Assembly (NCBI GenBank): GCA_946122785.1
Contig: CAMGYJ010000002.1
Location: forward strand, 22,604,492 to 22,668,491
Direction of reading: 5' to 3'
DNA: 64,000 nt
Origin: Linum tenue
Lineage: Eukaryota > Streptophyta > Magnoliopsida > Malpighiales > Linaceae
How positions within the stretch are numbered: the stretch's first letter is position 1; the number at the start of each line of letters is the position of its first letter. Below are positions 46,101 through 57,951 of the stretch, piece after piece. The notes beneath the pieces are model-generated. The model did no database searches and was not told where the DNA came from. It saw only the letters and a program-made list of their open reading frames with translations. Both the position numbers and the translations under genes were made by a program.

Positions 46101-46979
46101 CATATGGTATGAGGCTGCAGTATCCAGAAACCACACATCACCACGATGTGCCTTCTCATCTACAGCCAAGGCGAGATCGTCTTCAGAACTGTCGTCCACT
46201 TCTGCCACGGCAACTGAACCTTGTTTCTTCTGTTGCCCTCTTCTCTTGGGACAGTTGTACTTCCAATGCCCCACTTCCTTACAGTTGTGACAAGCATCAC
46301 CTGGCTGTGGACCGGGACCCTTGGAATTCTTGTTCGAATTCCCTTTACCAGATTTCTTCTTTCCCTTTCCACCTGTAACAGCCAAACCCGATGCCTCACC
46401 ACCTGTACCAGAACCAGACGCCTTATGTCTGATCTCTCTCGTATGAAGAGCAGACCTGACATCCTCCAGCGACACGCTTTCTTTACCAGCAATAAAAGAA
46501 TCAACGAAATTCTCATATGAACTCGGCAAAGAAACCAGCAGGATTAGGGCAGCATCCTCGTCATCAACTTGAACATCTATATTACGCAGATCCAGCAAAA
46601 TAGAGTTAAGCTGTTCGAGATGTTCCCTCAAAGGCGTACCTTCTTGCATCCTCAAGCTGAACAACCGTTGCTTGAGATGCAGCTTGTTGGTTAGAGACTT
46701 AGTCATGTACAGACTCTCTAGTTTCAACCACAAGCCCGCGGCAGTCTTCTAAGCAGCGACTTCAATGATGACGTCATCAGACAACGATAGCATGATGGTC
46801 GAGTGGGCCTTCTCCTCCAGGGTATTCCACTCATCGTCATCGACCGCTCCCTTCTTCTGTTTCGCAGAAAGTGGCCTCCACAGCCCTTGCTGTTTTAATA
46901 AAGCCTGCATCTTGATCTGCCATATAGCGAAGCTGTTCTTCCCCGTGAACTTTTCGATCTTCATGTTCACCGACGTCAT
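43139..46979 (-). pseudogene. Copia gag-pol polyprotein, two stops and one internal deletion
   Basis: Gag starts MTSVNMKIEKFTGKN at 46979; a TAG at 46751-46749 interrupts it in the EVAA-KTAA block. The next frame (46733-44655) has the zinc knuckle CHNCKEVGHWKYNC, protease WFLDTAASYHMSP, the GAG-pre-integrase domain (LWHMRLGHMSERGM), integrase (DYSRFTWIF, QQNGVAERMNQT) and SLKVFGCPVYYH. A second TAG sits at 44657-44655. The RT (NKWIYKKKEG, KTAFLHGELEEEIYM, LYGLKQSPRQWYKR, catalytic YVDDML) is joined near 43925 by an internal deletion of perhaps 40-50 codons to ILSRFGM. RNase H ([17 protein letters not shown], [10 protein letters not shown]) completes it to 43139. Non-autonomous but little decayed. 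Confidence 0.93.
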
Positions 46980-47032
46980 TCTTCTGAATCGAAAACCCTA
47001 GCCTAATTTCCAGCCGTGGCTCTGATACCACT

Positions 47033-47336
47033 TGTTATAAACGCGCTGCTACGGATCGGGAAATCGCCGGAATCGACAAAGCAAGAATACGAAAGCGAGA
47101 ATCAAAAACACGACACATGATTTACGTGGTTCACTAACACGATGTGTGTTAGCTACGTCCACGGGCGAGAGAGAGCCGATTTCACTATATCAAGGAGATT
47201 ACAGATTACAGAGGAGTATGAGAAGTATTTATAGTACTTCTCCATGTGGGTCTAAACCTAATCCAATCTAGCAAAGGAAACGGTTACAGACCAGGCCCAG
47301 AACCCGAACCCAAATAACATTGAGCCCACATCAACA
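47033..47336 (-). repeat. Copia 5' LTR (304 bp)
   Basis: Same TG...CA ends as its partner. Lacks about 41 bp next to the CATATCAACA end. Confidence 0.92.
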
Positions 47337-47354
47337 CCCCTTTTGGGGGGCAAT

Positions 47355-47930
47355 TGTTGGGGGAATGGCTCGGCCTCGACCGCCTCATCGAGCTGCATGA
47401 TCACAGTAACGCGCGAGCTAAACCACTCGCGACAACACACGCGCGGACCGCCAGATCAAGAGGCGCGGACGGATCGATGAAAAGAGTAGACACGAGCGAG
47501 CATTACCGCGCCACCACGACCACTGCCCAGACTGACGCCACCAGTCTCCAACAAGAGCGGAGGCGCGATAATATCCTGTGCGTCCGAGACTCAAGAAACG
47601 ACGCCAAATGGCTGATAAGGCTACTCAACCCTACTTGTAGACCTCATCATACCCTAAACTCCTGTCTTTTCCAAGTGTCTTGTCATCCCGAGTGTCCACC
47701 CACTGAGTGTTAGCCTATAAATAGAGCATTTACAGCGGTGGGTGGGGGATCGATTTTTTTAGCTCTCTCTCTCACTAGAAACTCGAACTTTCTCACTCCT
47801 TTTCTCTCTCTCTCTCTGTACCCCGAACCCTAACCTGGGATCAAAGAAAAGAAGGTAGATGTCTATTATCCCACACTCGCACCCCACTTACCCCCCGTGT
47901 CTCACTCCTACACTCAGTTAGACACAAACA
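47355..47930 (+). repeat. Gypsy 3' LTR (576 bp)
   Basis: Same TG...CA ends as the 5' LTR; TATAAATAG at 47716-47724. An open frame of 119 codons within it is matched in the 5' LTR and is simply LTR sequence. Confidence 0.95.
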
Positions 47931-47935
47931 TACCT

Positions 47936-49534
47936 AATTTACCATTTTTCTACCCTGAGCTAGGACCCACTCTCTATCTCTCTCCCTCCGCGAGTGATTG
48001 TGCCCTTGTTATTTTTAATGTAGGAGGGAAAGTGTTTTTGCCTTTGTTATTTTTAATAATGTAATAAATTGTCTTTATAAAAAATGATATTTTTGCAGTA
48101 AACTATGCGAACAACACGCGTTGAAATTCAATGAGTATTGCAATTAAAATGATTAGTTTATAGGGGACACTGATAGTGATATCTAGAGATGGTGAAAAAT
48201 ACCTAAAATTTGGGTATTGTCCAAACCCAGTTTATTAAGGGTCAAATCAAGTTTGAGTAATTTTAGTTTTAAGGCATACATCATACCGAATTTAGTTCGG
48301 TTCTAAATTAGATTCACTATATTGGGTATCCAAAAGAAAATGGATACACTATTTTAATGTGGTTTTTGTAGTTTTTTTTTTCCCTTTGTTATGAGAAATA
48401 AACAAAAATGTGAAAACATCAACCTTGAATGTTTTATGTTGGTCTAGGACTATTATTGAGATGGTTGATATGTTTTTCTGTGTACAATCAATTGGACTCA
48501 AATAGACTTATTTGGGTCTGACCCAAATGAGTTGAGCCAATTTGGATTCAATGCGAACCCAAACTATTAAGAGTGCATATGAGTTCATTGGATAGGATCC
48601 AATAACCATATGAGACATGGAAATTGGACTAAACTACCCAATGAGTCAACAAGTTACCGTGTCTAGTGAATAGTGATATTCTTAATAATTTGAATGGTAT
48701 CGGTCTTTCACAAAAAAAAAACAATATGAGGTTACATTATCAATGATAAAAATTGATTATATAAATTATCTTCATTAATGAATTCATTGCATACGATCCA
48801 ATAACCATATGAGATATGACAATGGTTCAAATTACCCAATGACTCGACGAGTTACTATGTCTAGTGAATAATGATATTCTTAATAGTTTGAATGGTGACT
48901 GTCTTTCACAAAAATAATTATAATATGAGGTTACAACATCAATGATAAAAATGATTATATAAATTCTCCAACCATACAATTTCTAAAAAAATTATGACTC
49001 ACATTATCAAGATTCTGGCTACGCCTTGAACTTACAGATACTTATTCTTTGGACGAGTGTACCCTTTAGGTTGGATTTAAGTTTAGAGAATTGTATCGAA
49101 TTGATATTTGAGCCAAATCAAGTTGGATTGAATACTTTTATCTTCGACTTCAATCCTACAAATTATCTTAAGTATAAAAAGCGGCCTAACACTAAATTTG
49201 GTCTGGATCAAGTCGAACTAAATGAACAAACATTATTTTGATATGGTTTGGTTCGCATATTTTTATTTTTGGTCCCATCTTATCTCAAAGTCAAACCAGA
49301 TGAACAATCCATCATTTTGTTGCAAATTTTTTTTGTCATTGCAAATTTCTTTTGTTAAACAGAGGTCTGTCAAAAACTCAAAATGGAATCTGACCGAACA
49401 AACCATCCGACTCGGAACCCATCATATTTCAAGTTGACAAAATATCAACGAACCTTAGCCAGTCCAACCGAAATCCAGCTGGTCCCTACTCCTACGACTA
49501 GGTGAAAGTCCGATCCGACGACTACTCGGGTTTT
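47936..49534. repeat. AT-rich intergenic region with a ~199-bp tandem duplication
   Basis: Two diverged copies of one segment: about 48581-48779 and 48780-48970, sharing ATCCAATAACCATATGAGA, GTCTAGTGAATA-TGATATTCTTAAT and AATATGAGGTTACA. No gene. 49060-49500 has repeat-like sequence rich in GGTTTGG/AACCAAA-type words. Confidence 0.7.
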
Positions 49535-51106
49535 TCATTTGTGCTCGAGTTGTTCCCCGCCGGCAGTACTGGGCGCTTTCCCATATGTGCTGCTGCTAGT
49601 AGGAACTTGATAATTTGGCCGTATGATACCATTACTCTCCTTCTTCATCTTCATGAACTTAATCCAGCTCCACATCTCCATGGCCAGAGCGACGCCGGCG
49701 AGGCATGCCAAAATGCCGATATACGCCCATTTCCATGTGTAGTTGGGTTTCAGGATCGCAATCCCTTTGAAGTTGTTGATGACGATCACGGACAGCAGGC
49801 CGTAGCCCAGAAAATGGTGGTACAGGTTCCAGTACTTCCGGTACTCGTCCCCTTTACCCGGTTTGAAAAACAACGCCGTCACCTAGACCAGAGGTCAGTT
49901 GCAATGGTTAGAAAAACAGATAGGATCTAGTTAGCTACGACTAAAATGGAAGGAGTGCTGGAGTTACTGTCATGATTGAAATTAGTTACTTGAAGAGTAG
50001 CGAAAGCCAAGATGAAGATGGCGTAGAGACGGTGGACTTTCATGGCGTACAGCACCGAGGAATTGCCGAGCAAGATGCCGAGGATCCAGCCGGCGATGCC
50101 CATTGCGTAGCCAACAAGTTGACATGACTTGTGGGCCAAGAACCACCGAGGGTAGCCGGCTTCAACAGGGAATTTCGAGTATCTAGCTATGATGGCTCCC
50201 ACTGGCAAAATTGTCCCCCATCCTATCATGCTTAGAATTCCATGAACCTGTAGAGCAAGTTTAAAAAAAAAAAGAACCGGATAAATTTTTACTTTTCGCC
50301 CAAGGCAAAAGAATATGACCATGACCAAAAGAACCATAAGGAAGCTAATAAAGGGATCAAACCATAGACACTACCGTTCTAAGATAGCGGCGGTGACGAC
50401 CGGCCTGCAGGCGGACGGCACCCGTCCTCAAATCGATGGTCTCCTTGCTGTCAAAGTGCTGAAGGTCCGACACGGGATGGATCCGGGGCTCCATTCCTTC
50501 CGCACTGTACCCGACCTGCCACACGTGGTTCAGCCTCGACACGTTGTATGTCGATCCGGCCATGGCAGCAGCGGAGGGAAGCCCCACCGTGGCCCGCATT
50601 GCATAGTAATCAATCCCGCTCAAGTACTCCATCGACGCATTACGAAACTCCACGTCGATCCCCCAGTTGGGATGCAGCCCGCACCGCTTCCTTGTCTGCC
50701 AAGTCACATTGTACGGTGCCACCCTGAACAATCCGGTGGCCAGATCTCGGACGCCAATCATGGCTCGGGTCCCGACCATCTTAGGGCGAGTTGGGTTGAC
50801 TCCCCAAGCCACCCAGGCCACGTCGTCGGAGAGCCTTGCGCCAAAGATGACCTGGAACTGGGAGCGGTTTCCCGGGATGAGCTCCCAGGCGAATTCGGCT
50901 CCTAGGGTGGCGAGTTTCCTGCAGTTGGTGATGTTGTAGTTTTGGCGGACGAACAGGCGGAAGGGAGTGCTGCAAGAGGCGGCCGTTTCGGGCGCTGTAG
51001 TAGCACTACTACTACAGGCTGATAATGCAAAGAAGGAGAAGACAGCTATGAAGATAGGTAAAGGAGACATCTCTATTTTTGACACACTCTGGGATGGTTT
51101 ATTCAT
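49535..51106 (-). CDS. Cytochrome b561 and DOMON domain-containing protein
   Basis: Plasma-membrane redox protein: the apoplastic DOMON domain probably binds heme b and passes electrons to or from a membrane cytochrome b561 fed by ascorbate. Exons 51106-50375, 50247-49990 and 49882-49535 join in phase 0 to 445 residues. A start at 51070 (MSPLPIFIAVFSFFA) gives 433 and begins directly with the signal peptide; either is possible. The DOMON part contains FAWELIPGN, VAWVAWGVNP, MVGTRAMIG and the tail HVWQVGYS. The b561 part begins VHGILSMIGWG; the four heme-ligand histidines are visible in VHGILS, AHKSCQ, VHRLYA and YHHFLGYG. Five membrane helices in exons 2-3 are followed by a short cytosolic tail. 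Intact and of usual family length or slightly longer. Confidence 0.93.
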
Positions 51107-51609
51107 TCATCAGTTCATGGGGCTTGGAGCAACTTAATAATAGCTAGCTAGGAAGCTAAATGACTCTTGTTCTAGGGCGGTTTTGATTATCTTTTGTTTG
51201 AGTGGACATACTTTTGGTTATTTAATTAATTTGTGTCGTTTTTATTCTCATCATATAATTTTAAACTCTGAAATTATAAGATCCTGAAATTATTATTGTT
51301 ACCTTATAATTGTTGGAAGTAGCATAGTCGGAAGAAGATGGGTGGGAGGGATAAGCTTGCTGTACATAAAAATGCATGCCTTCCGCGGAGAGCAACCCGG
51401 CGTCAGCTTTAGAAGAGCTTGAAACAGCGTATGGTTGCTTTCAATTTCTTTGGATTCTTTTAATGAAACGGAACAACTGAAAAGAGAAAAATACCAAGAA
51501 GACAGAAGCAAGTAAAGAACCAAAATTTAACATAAATAATAAACAATGGCGAGCTCAAAAGTCTGCCACTTTCGTTCTCCATGATCAAGCACATGCAGCA
51601 GCTGAGATT

Positions 51610-51616
51610 ATACAAG
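51610..51616 (+). promoter_or_regulatory. Altered TATA box of ankyrin-PGG copy 2
   Basis: TATACAA at the position where copy 1 has TATATAA, within the shared GCAGCAGCTGAGAT context. Likely weaker. Confidence 0.5.
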
Positions 51617-51683
51617 TCCCAGCTGCACGAGTGATTCAGCTCATAATAAAAAAAAACCTTAGCAATTAGCATTCCGACAAACC

Positions 51684-54600
51684 ATGGGGCAGCAGAATAC
51701 CTTGTTTGATGACATCATGCAGGGAAGGTGGGAGATAGTGGTGACTGCATATGCAAATCTTGAAACCCAGAAGTCCAAGATCACCCGTCAGAAGACACAG
51801 CACTGCACATTGCCGTTTTGAATGGCCAGACTGAGGTGGTGAGGCAACTCGTGAAGCAGATACAAAGCAAGTACGCTGCAGAAGTTCTGGGATTGCAGAA
51901 CGCGGCGGGGTCCACGGCTATCCACCTGGCAGCAGCAGTTGGCGATGCTGACATGTGCAAGTGCTTGGCTTCCAAGACCTCTGCAGAGCTCATCGGGATC
52001 AGCAACAGAGACGGCGAGACCCCTCTTTTCATGGCAGCCATTTCTGGGAAGACGCAGAATTTCTTCATTCTCCTGGATAGTCTTGACAAGGAGGAAGCGG
52101 ACGAGATTTGTCACTGGAGGTCTTGTAGAGGTGACACCATTCTTCATGCTGCCATCTCCGGTGAACACTTTGGTAATAAATGTATATCGAATTAAACACT
52201 TCCACATTTCAATGCTCTTTGATTTTACACTGAACAACAACAGTTCTATACATGTAAGCAGAGTTGGCATATCATATTATAGAGCAGTGGCCAGACCTTG
52301 TGGACAAAATAAGGGAGGATGGAGCTTCTCCTCTGCATATTCTAGCTGGAAAGCCCAATGCATTCAGAAGCAATTCTCACTTTGCCCTGTTTGATCGTAT
52401 CATCTACTCCTGTGAGAGTTTCAATCTCAATGCCCACCTGCATATTTAGATAAGGAAAGACAAATAAAACTTTACTGAAGGTGAAGTAAACCTCTCTTTT
52501 CAGGTGCAATAGTTGATGACCTAGACCAAACAAGAAGTTCATCGGGACTCGAAAAATCGGAAAGGAGTCATAATTATCCAGAAAGCTATGAAACATGCAT
52601 GACCTTCTTCCATCTGATGAAGAAGCTATTAAGTGAGTTTGACCTTATCCCCTGACTAAAATGTGTCAAAATTTAATCAAAGATTTAGAAAAATCTTTCT
52701 CATTATGTCATATGTTGCCGCAGTCTTTTGTTCTTTTCGTCCTAGTCAAGACTGCGTGAGTGAGGAAAGCAGCAATGATGATCCTGAAAGCTTCAGCAAA
52801 GGAAGTATTCCAGGTAAAGTCATATCATTTCATGAGATCCATGGTCAAGCACAGATGGAGTTGTTAATCAATTCTCACTTGATTTCCTCGGAAATATTCT
52901 TCAGGTGCGGAGTCAATAAGAACGGGGAAGCTCAAAGAAATTTCCCCACCAAATTATGCAACAAGTATTGATATTTTCAAGCTCATATTGAAGGCACTGC
53001 TAATTATTCTGGGACTCGGTGAGTACCCCCCTTCTTTGTCTTTCATAGAGAAACAACTCTATCCTGTACACATCCATGTCAAATGCCTTTGGCATCATTC
53101 ATTACATGCAGGATATTCCAGGGTAGCTAAGATAACAAGGATGAAAGTGGCGCACACATTGGCGAATGTTGTATTGAAAGCATTGGTTGACAAAACTTCC
53201 ACATATAGGTATGAAGACAGTGGCCGAAAACCTATCGATGGAGACATAGATTTGGGGCAAATCGCTGAATTGCAGACGGATGATCAGATATCTCAGAGCT
53301 CTGTGAACAACACTAATGTGCCTGAAACTGGAGGTAAAGATCAAACATTTAGTTCATAAAATTTCAGCAACAAGACCTGTGATTATGCGAAATTAAACAG
53401 ACTTTTATGATCAATTAAGCATAGCTATCCCTTATAACCTGTTTATTAATGAAGAACTACTCTGATGTATCCTTCTGTATATTGAACAGACAAAAAGGAG
53501 AAATCCATTATAGTTGCAGCACACCTGGGAATAACTGACTTAGTGGAACATTTTATGAAGGCCTGGCCAGCCACAATTCGAGAACTAGACACAGAAAATA
53601 AATATCTTGTCCTTGTGTCGCACGAGAAAGAAAATCGAACTCATTTTGGTTCAATGAGCAAGGAAACCCCAATATTGATAGCGGCAAAGATGGGAGTTAA
53701 AGAAGTAGTGCAGAAAATAATGGAAACATTTCCTATAGCTATTCATGACCTGGACTCTGATAATAAGAATGTTGTGCTCTTGGCAGTGGAGAACAAACAT
53801 GTCCAAGTCTTTAAAATGCTTAAGGAGAAGGTTATACTAAAGGAGAGTGTTTTTGGACGAGTGGATAAAGACGGGAACAGCGCATTGCACCTGGCTGCAA
53901 CTTTTGGAGATTCTAGACCTTGGCTCGTTCCAGGAGCTGGCCTGCAAATGCAGTGGGAACTCAAGTGGTACAAGGTAATTTTACAAAGAGTTATTCTGGA
54001 GATTGACCACCCAGGCTTTTTGTTTTGCATAAAAAAGTACTCACAACAAAGGGCTAAGTCCAAGTACATTTCAGTTTGGATCACTTAATGAATGATTCCA
54101 TGATAAATTTTAGCTTATTACAGAACCATGATTTTATTCTAGAACGAAACCACAATTATCCTCTTCGGCTGAGAAAAGACCCGACTCTCTCTAACTAAAA
54201 CCATGGTCCATGAAACCGTACCGGATATCGTACCGGAAAAGCCAGTGATATGGTATTTTATAATAAAACCGTGGTTTAACCGTAGTTCAACCGTTAGATC
54301 GTTAAATACCGTCTACCGGTTTAGTCTCCGATACTGGTATTTTGTGGTTGAACCGCCGGTATGGTACGGTTTCATGGACCATGACTAAAACCAATGTTAT
54401 TCCTATGACAATAAAAAATCTATTGTCTACTAGAACTAACAGAGGAAACTACCTTGTCTACGACAACTAGGAAAGGAGAAGCATAACAACATTACTGCTT
54501 AGACTAGGATTTAAATGGCTAAAGGCTAGGTAAACAAACTAATAAGCCAACAGAAACACTAGTAACTTTACTAATAAAGTAATAAGCTAACAGATTCGCA

Positions 54601-55381
54601 GCTAGTATTTCATGTGTTCAGTTAAGAAACTACCATAGCCAAAGATAATCAACATTTTACATGGCCATTTAGCCCAATAAGTTTGAAGTTTTACAACTTT
54701 TAAGTTTTTTTTTTCCAGATAAACCTGACTATAAATGGGGTCTCTGATGAATACCTGTATTTTGTGCAGTTCGTTATGCAGTCAATGCCACCCAACTTCT
54801 TTCCTCAATACAACAAGAGAGGTCACACCCCAAAGCAGATCTTATTGAAGACCCACAAACAACTTGCAAAAAGTGGCAGCGAATGGCTCTCCAAAACCAG
54901 CGAGTCATGCTCAGTTGTTGCTGCACTTGTGGCAACAGTTGCATTTGCAGGATCATCGACCGTCCCTGGAGGCAACAAAGAAGACACCGGTATCCCTGTT
55001 CTTGAACGGGAGCCTGCATTCAATGTCTTTGCCATCACATCCTTGCTTGCACTCTGCTTATCCGTAACATCCCTAGTAACTTTTCTTACTATCCTCACTT
55101 CTCGATTTGATCACAAAGACTTTGCCAAGACACTGCCTCGGAAGCTTATATGGGGGCTAACGTCTCTCTTCCTTTCCATAGCTTCCATGCTGGTTTCCTT
55201 CTGTGCAGCACATTTCTTTGTTCTAAACGAAAGCCTGAGAATGTTTTCATATCCAGCGTATGCTGCAACTTGCTTGCCAGTGACCATTTTCCTTCTTTCA
55301 ACATTCTCCCTCTACTATGATCTCGTATGGGCGATATACTTGGAGGAGCCACAACACAGCTTTATGGAGTTTCATGCTTAG
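51684..55381 (+). pseudogene. Ankyrin-repeat PGG membrane protein, copy 2, frameshifted in exon 1
   Basis: Direct duplicate of the gene at 30299. All eight exons and splice sites are conserved: 51684-52173, 52262-52411, 52504-52632, 52724-52813, 52905-53018, 53112-53333, 53490-53974 and 54770-55381. At about 51785-51786 one base is missing compared with copy 1 (ATCACC-CGTCAGAAG), so the frame from the start codon ends after 47 codons. Downstream the original frame is open throughout, including GSTAIHLAAAVGD, GDTILHAAISG, ETPILIAAKMG and the complete PGG domain with four membrane segments. Exon 7 is 9 bases longer than in copy 1, in frame. With one lesion only, this is either a young pseudogene, an allele-specific null, a gene using a downstream start, or a sequencing error. 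Confidence 0.85.
54202..54383. mobile_element. 182-bp hAT-type MITE in intron 7 of ankyrin-PGG copy 2
   Basis: Inverted ends CATGGTCCATGAAACCGTACC (about 21 bp) with 8-bp duplication ACTAAAAC at 54194-54201 and 54384-54391. The matching intron of copy 1 has an unoccupied site (CTCTAACTAAAAGC near 32993). Confidence 0.9.
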
Positions 55382-56753
55382 TTTTGTTTGTGCTAACAAA
55401 GTGTTTTTGAATTGTCATGAGCTTCAATCTCAGTTTCCATCTTGGAGTTGAACCAGAAGTTGTAACAGACTCTAACATGTAATCTCAATGTAGTTTCATG
55501 CTTTACAAACTAGTATCACCACGGCAAGCATATGAGACGTCCATATGTAGCAGATTTCTTGATTTCCAAAGCCTGTAACATTTTGGATTGTTATTTGTAA
55601 AAAGCACATTTCAGTATGTTCGGAATAGAGCAGAAATAACTCTCATACAAGTATCACCCACTACATCAGTTTAACAAGCTAAACTCTTTTCTGGCACGCC
55701 AACCACACATTTGGCAATTGGATCAGTTGCACTGGAGCAGAAGGGCAGCAAAGAGGACTAGGGATAATCTATAGGGCAGAAACTAACCCCTAGCAACAGA
55801 CACTAACCTTCTAGCAATATCGAGTCTGTCCAGGATCAGAAAACATATATATTTCGGTAACTTAGAGATGGATAGCAGAAGGGCGACTAGAGAGCATCAG
55901 TGATCATTCCCCTAGTAAATGGCCAACTAGAACTTGAGTTCTTAACAGAACACAGCTCCAAAAACTGCCAACAAACTCGAATGAAATTACCAGAACTGAA
56001 GTTTCTACCCAAACAGATTATGCCCTTTTCATCAAAACTGTTTATAGCATTCCTACCCAGAAACGCAAAAACTTTCACGAAACTGTTTCATCCACTTTTC
56101 CACTCAAACAGGGAAAGAGCAGGAGAAAGATCAAAAGGACGATTATAAGTGTGCCCATCTTAAAGTGAGTATAAGAAGAAACAAAACAGTCCCCGAGTCA
56201 TGCAATAAACTGGGGTTCAAGAAGATTCCAAATATACTGCGAAAGCGAATTGACTGAACAAGTAAGAACGAAGGAAAGGATCTCTTACCGTACATCGATC
56301 GCTCACGTCTCCAACTGCCGCCTAAATTCGATCCACATTCATCGTTCGAAACACAAATTATCGCGATCGGGTACCGGGTAAAGTCGAGAAATTTGGATTT
56401 GCTCAATTCCGCCATGTTTATTGGGGTTTAGCGTTTATCCTCGCTTTTGAGGAGCTAAGTGTACTAACCAATAATCCTTGCCAAGCGGCAGTATCTGCGC
56501 CGGATATCGCTTGTAATTCCCAGCTTCATTCTTGCTTTGTCAATGATTATTAACAAGTGGGATCTCCGACGAGATTCCGAACCAGTGGATGGCTTCAACG
56601 AGATGGATCGAGGAGGTTCGCTCTCTTTCAATACGCAGAAGAACAAGTAACAATGAGCCATTTTCCTTTAGCTCGCAACATACATCTGAGGGATTATATG
56701 TTCAGAAGAGCGGGAACTGAGGTGGTGGTTTATTAGCAGTCGAGTATCCAAAG
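55382..56753. other. Downstream of copy 2: end of duplicated segment, then unique sequence
   Basis: Up to about 56345 it matches 33901-34900. On the minus strand the segment near 56350-56292 ends at the donor TACG-GTAAGA, equivalent to the donor at 34777. An ATG at about 56415 opens a 90-codon frame with no recognised motif. No gene called. Confidence 0.45.
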
Positions 56754-57878
56754 TAGGGGTGGGCGTTAGTCGGTTCGGTTTGAACCGAACCGAACAGATG
56801 AATATTGGGTCCCCAAAATATTTCATGAAGCAAATCGAGTTCTAACTAAAATTTATTTCGGTTCGGATTCGGTTTTAAGCATCTACCCGAAGTTTCTAAG
56901 AAGTCCACTCTGCTTATGAAAAAAAATTTCACTCTCCCTCCCCCACTTACCCTCTTTCCCACTTATCCTATAACCCCACCTACCATTTCTATGCAATACG
57001 CAGAACCAATTCTCTCCCTTTCTTCTTCTCTCTCTCTCTCTTTCTTCTTCTTCTCTCTCACTTCTCAGAGCACAAAGCAGTGAGCAACGGTGATTTCTCC
57101 TCCCGACTCCCGTCTCTGGTGATTGATGGAGAAAAGAACTCAGGGGCTGGCGGCGATTGCGATTGACGGAGAGAACGACCTAGCGGCGACGGCGACGGTG
57201 ATTGATGGAGAGAATGACCCAGCAGCGATGGCGACGACGATTGACATCGATGATTGTGACGACTCCGGCGACGAAGGTTAGAGGTTAGTAAGGTTTAATA
57301 TCTAAGTATGCATGAATTTTTGGTTTGTTTTTCTCCTTCGCCTCTACTCCTCATAGATTTTGCGCTGCATGTTTGTATTTGGTTGAAGCTTCGAAGGAAG
57401 CGATGGCATCGAGCAGATCTTGATTTGGGGGTGATGGTGTCAAAGCTGGCAGATGTTGAACTCCGTCGGTGGAGGCTCGGGTGGAGAAAGGAGCAGAGCT
57501 AAGAGATTTTTTGGTAGGAGGGTCGGGTGTGGGAGAGAATGAAGAAGGAACCAGGGCCTTGAAGCTGGCAGATCTTGAAGTTCCGCCTTCAAGACCTCAC
57601 TCGTCGATTGTTGTGAGTAACTAGGGCCTAGGGTTTCAGAGAAATGGGAAAATAAATGTAGTGGGTTTGGTTGTTTGGGCTTGGGGATTGTGGACTTGGG
57701 TTGTGAGTGTAAATTCGGTTGGTCGGTTCGGAAATCGGGTTCGGTTGAGCAGACTCTGATTTTCGAAATAGTTGGTTTTGCCTTCCGGTTTCGGAACCGA
57801 ACAAGGATATTTTGGTTCGGTACATTTCGGTTTTGGTCCGGTTCAGTTCGGGTTTATCGAACCGGATGCCCACCCCTA
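56754..57878. mobile_element. Non-autonomous hAT element, 1125 bp
   Basis: Perfect 11-bp inverted ends TAGGGGTGGGC / GCCCACCCCTA and 8-bp duplication ATCCAAAG at 56746-56753 and 57879-57886. Subterminal regions are rich in CGGTTCGG/CCGAACCG words. The middle (about 56980-57620) is GC-rich and gene-like, with a (TC)n tract at 57020-57060 and a short open frame from 57127, possibly a captured 5' gene end. No transposase. Confidence 0.9.
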
Positions 57879-57951
57879 ATCCAAAGGAAGCCACGGTGGG
57901 TAGGGATGGGCAATGGAGTATGGACGAACCCACCCAATACACGCTTGGGAG

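Larger units (their letters stand above)
42700..47336 (-). mobile_element. Ty1/copia (Tork/Tnt1-like) LTR retrotransposon nested in the gypsy element
   Basis: Minus-strand element with LTRs 47033-47336 (5') and 42700-43044 (3'), ends TGTTG...AACA when read on the minus strand, and 5-bp duplication CCCCT at 42695-42699 and 47337-47341. The primer-binding site TGGTATCAGAGC (initiator-Met type) adjoins the 5' LTR, and the polypurine tract AAGGTGGAGATT adjoins the 3' LTR. It lies just upstream of the gypsy 3' LTR. Confidence 0.95.
37761..47930 (+). mobile_element. Ty3/gypsy (Tat-like) LTR retrotransposon, decayed, with nested copia element
   Basis: Bounded by LTRs 37761-38328 and 47355-47930 that start TGTTG and end CACAAACA. 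The 5-bp duplication TACCT lies at 37756-37760 and 47931-47935. Inside are a broken gag, protease, part of the reverse transcriptase and an antisense ORF; RNase H and integrase are absent. A purine-rich tract TTTTGGGGGGCAAT directly precedes the 3' LTR. Without the nested copia the element is about 5.5 kb. Tat-like assignment is by RT motifs and the antisense ORF. Confidence 0.92.
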
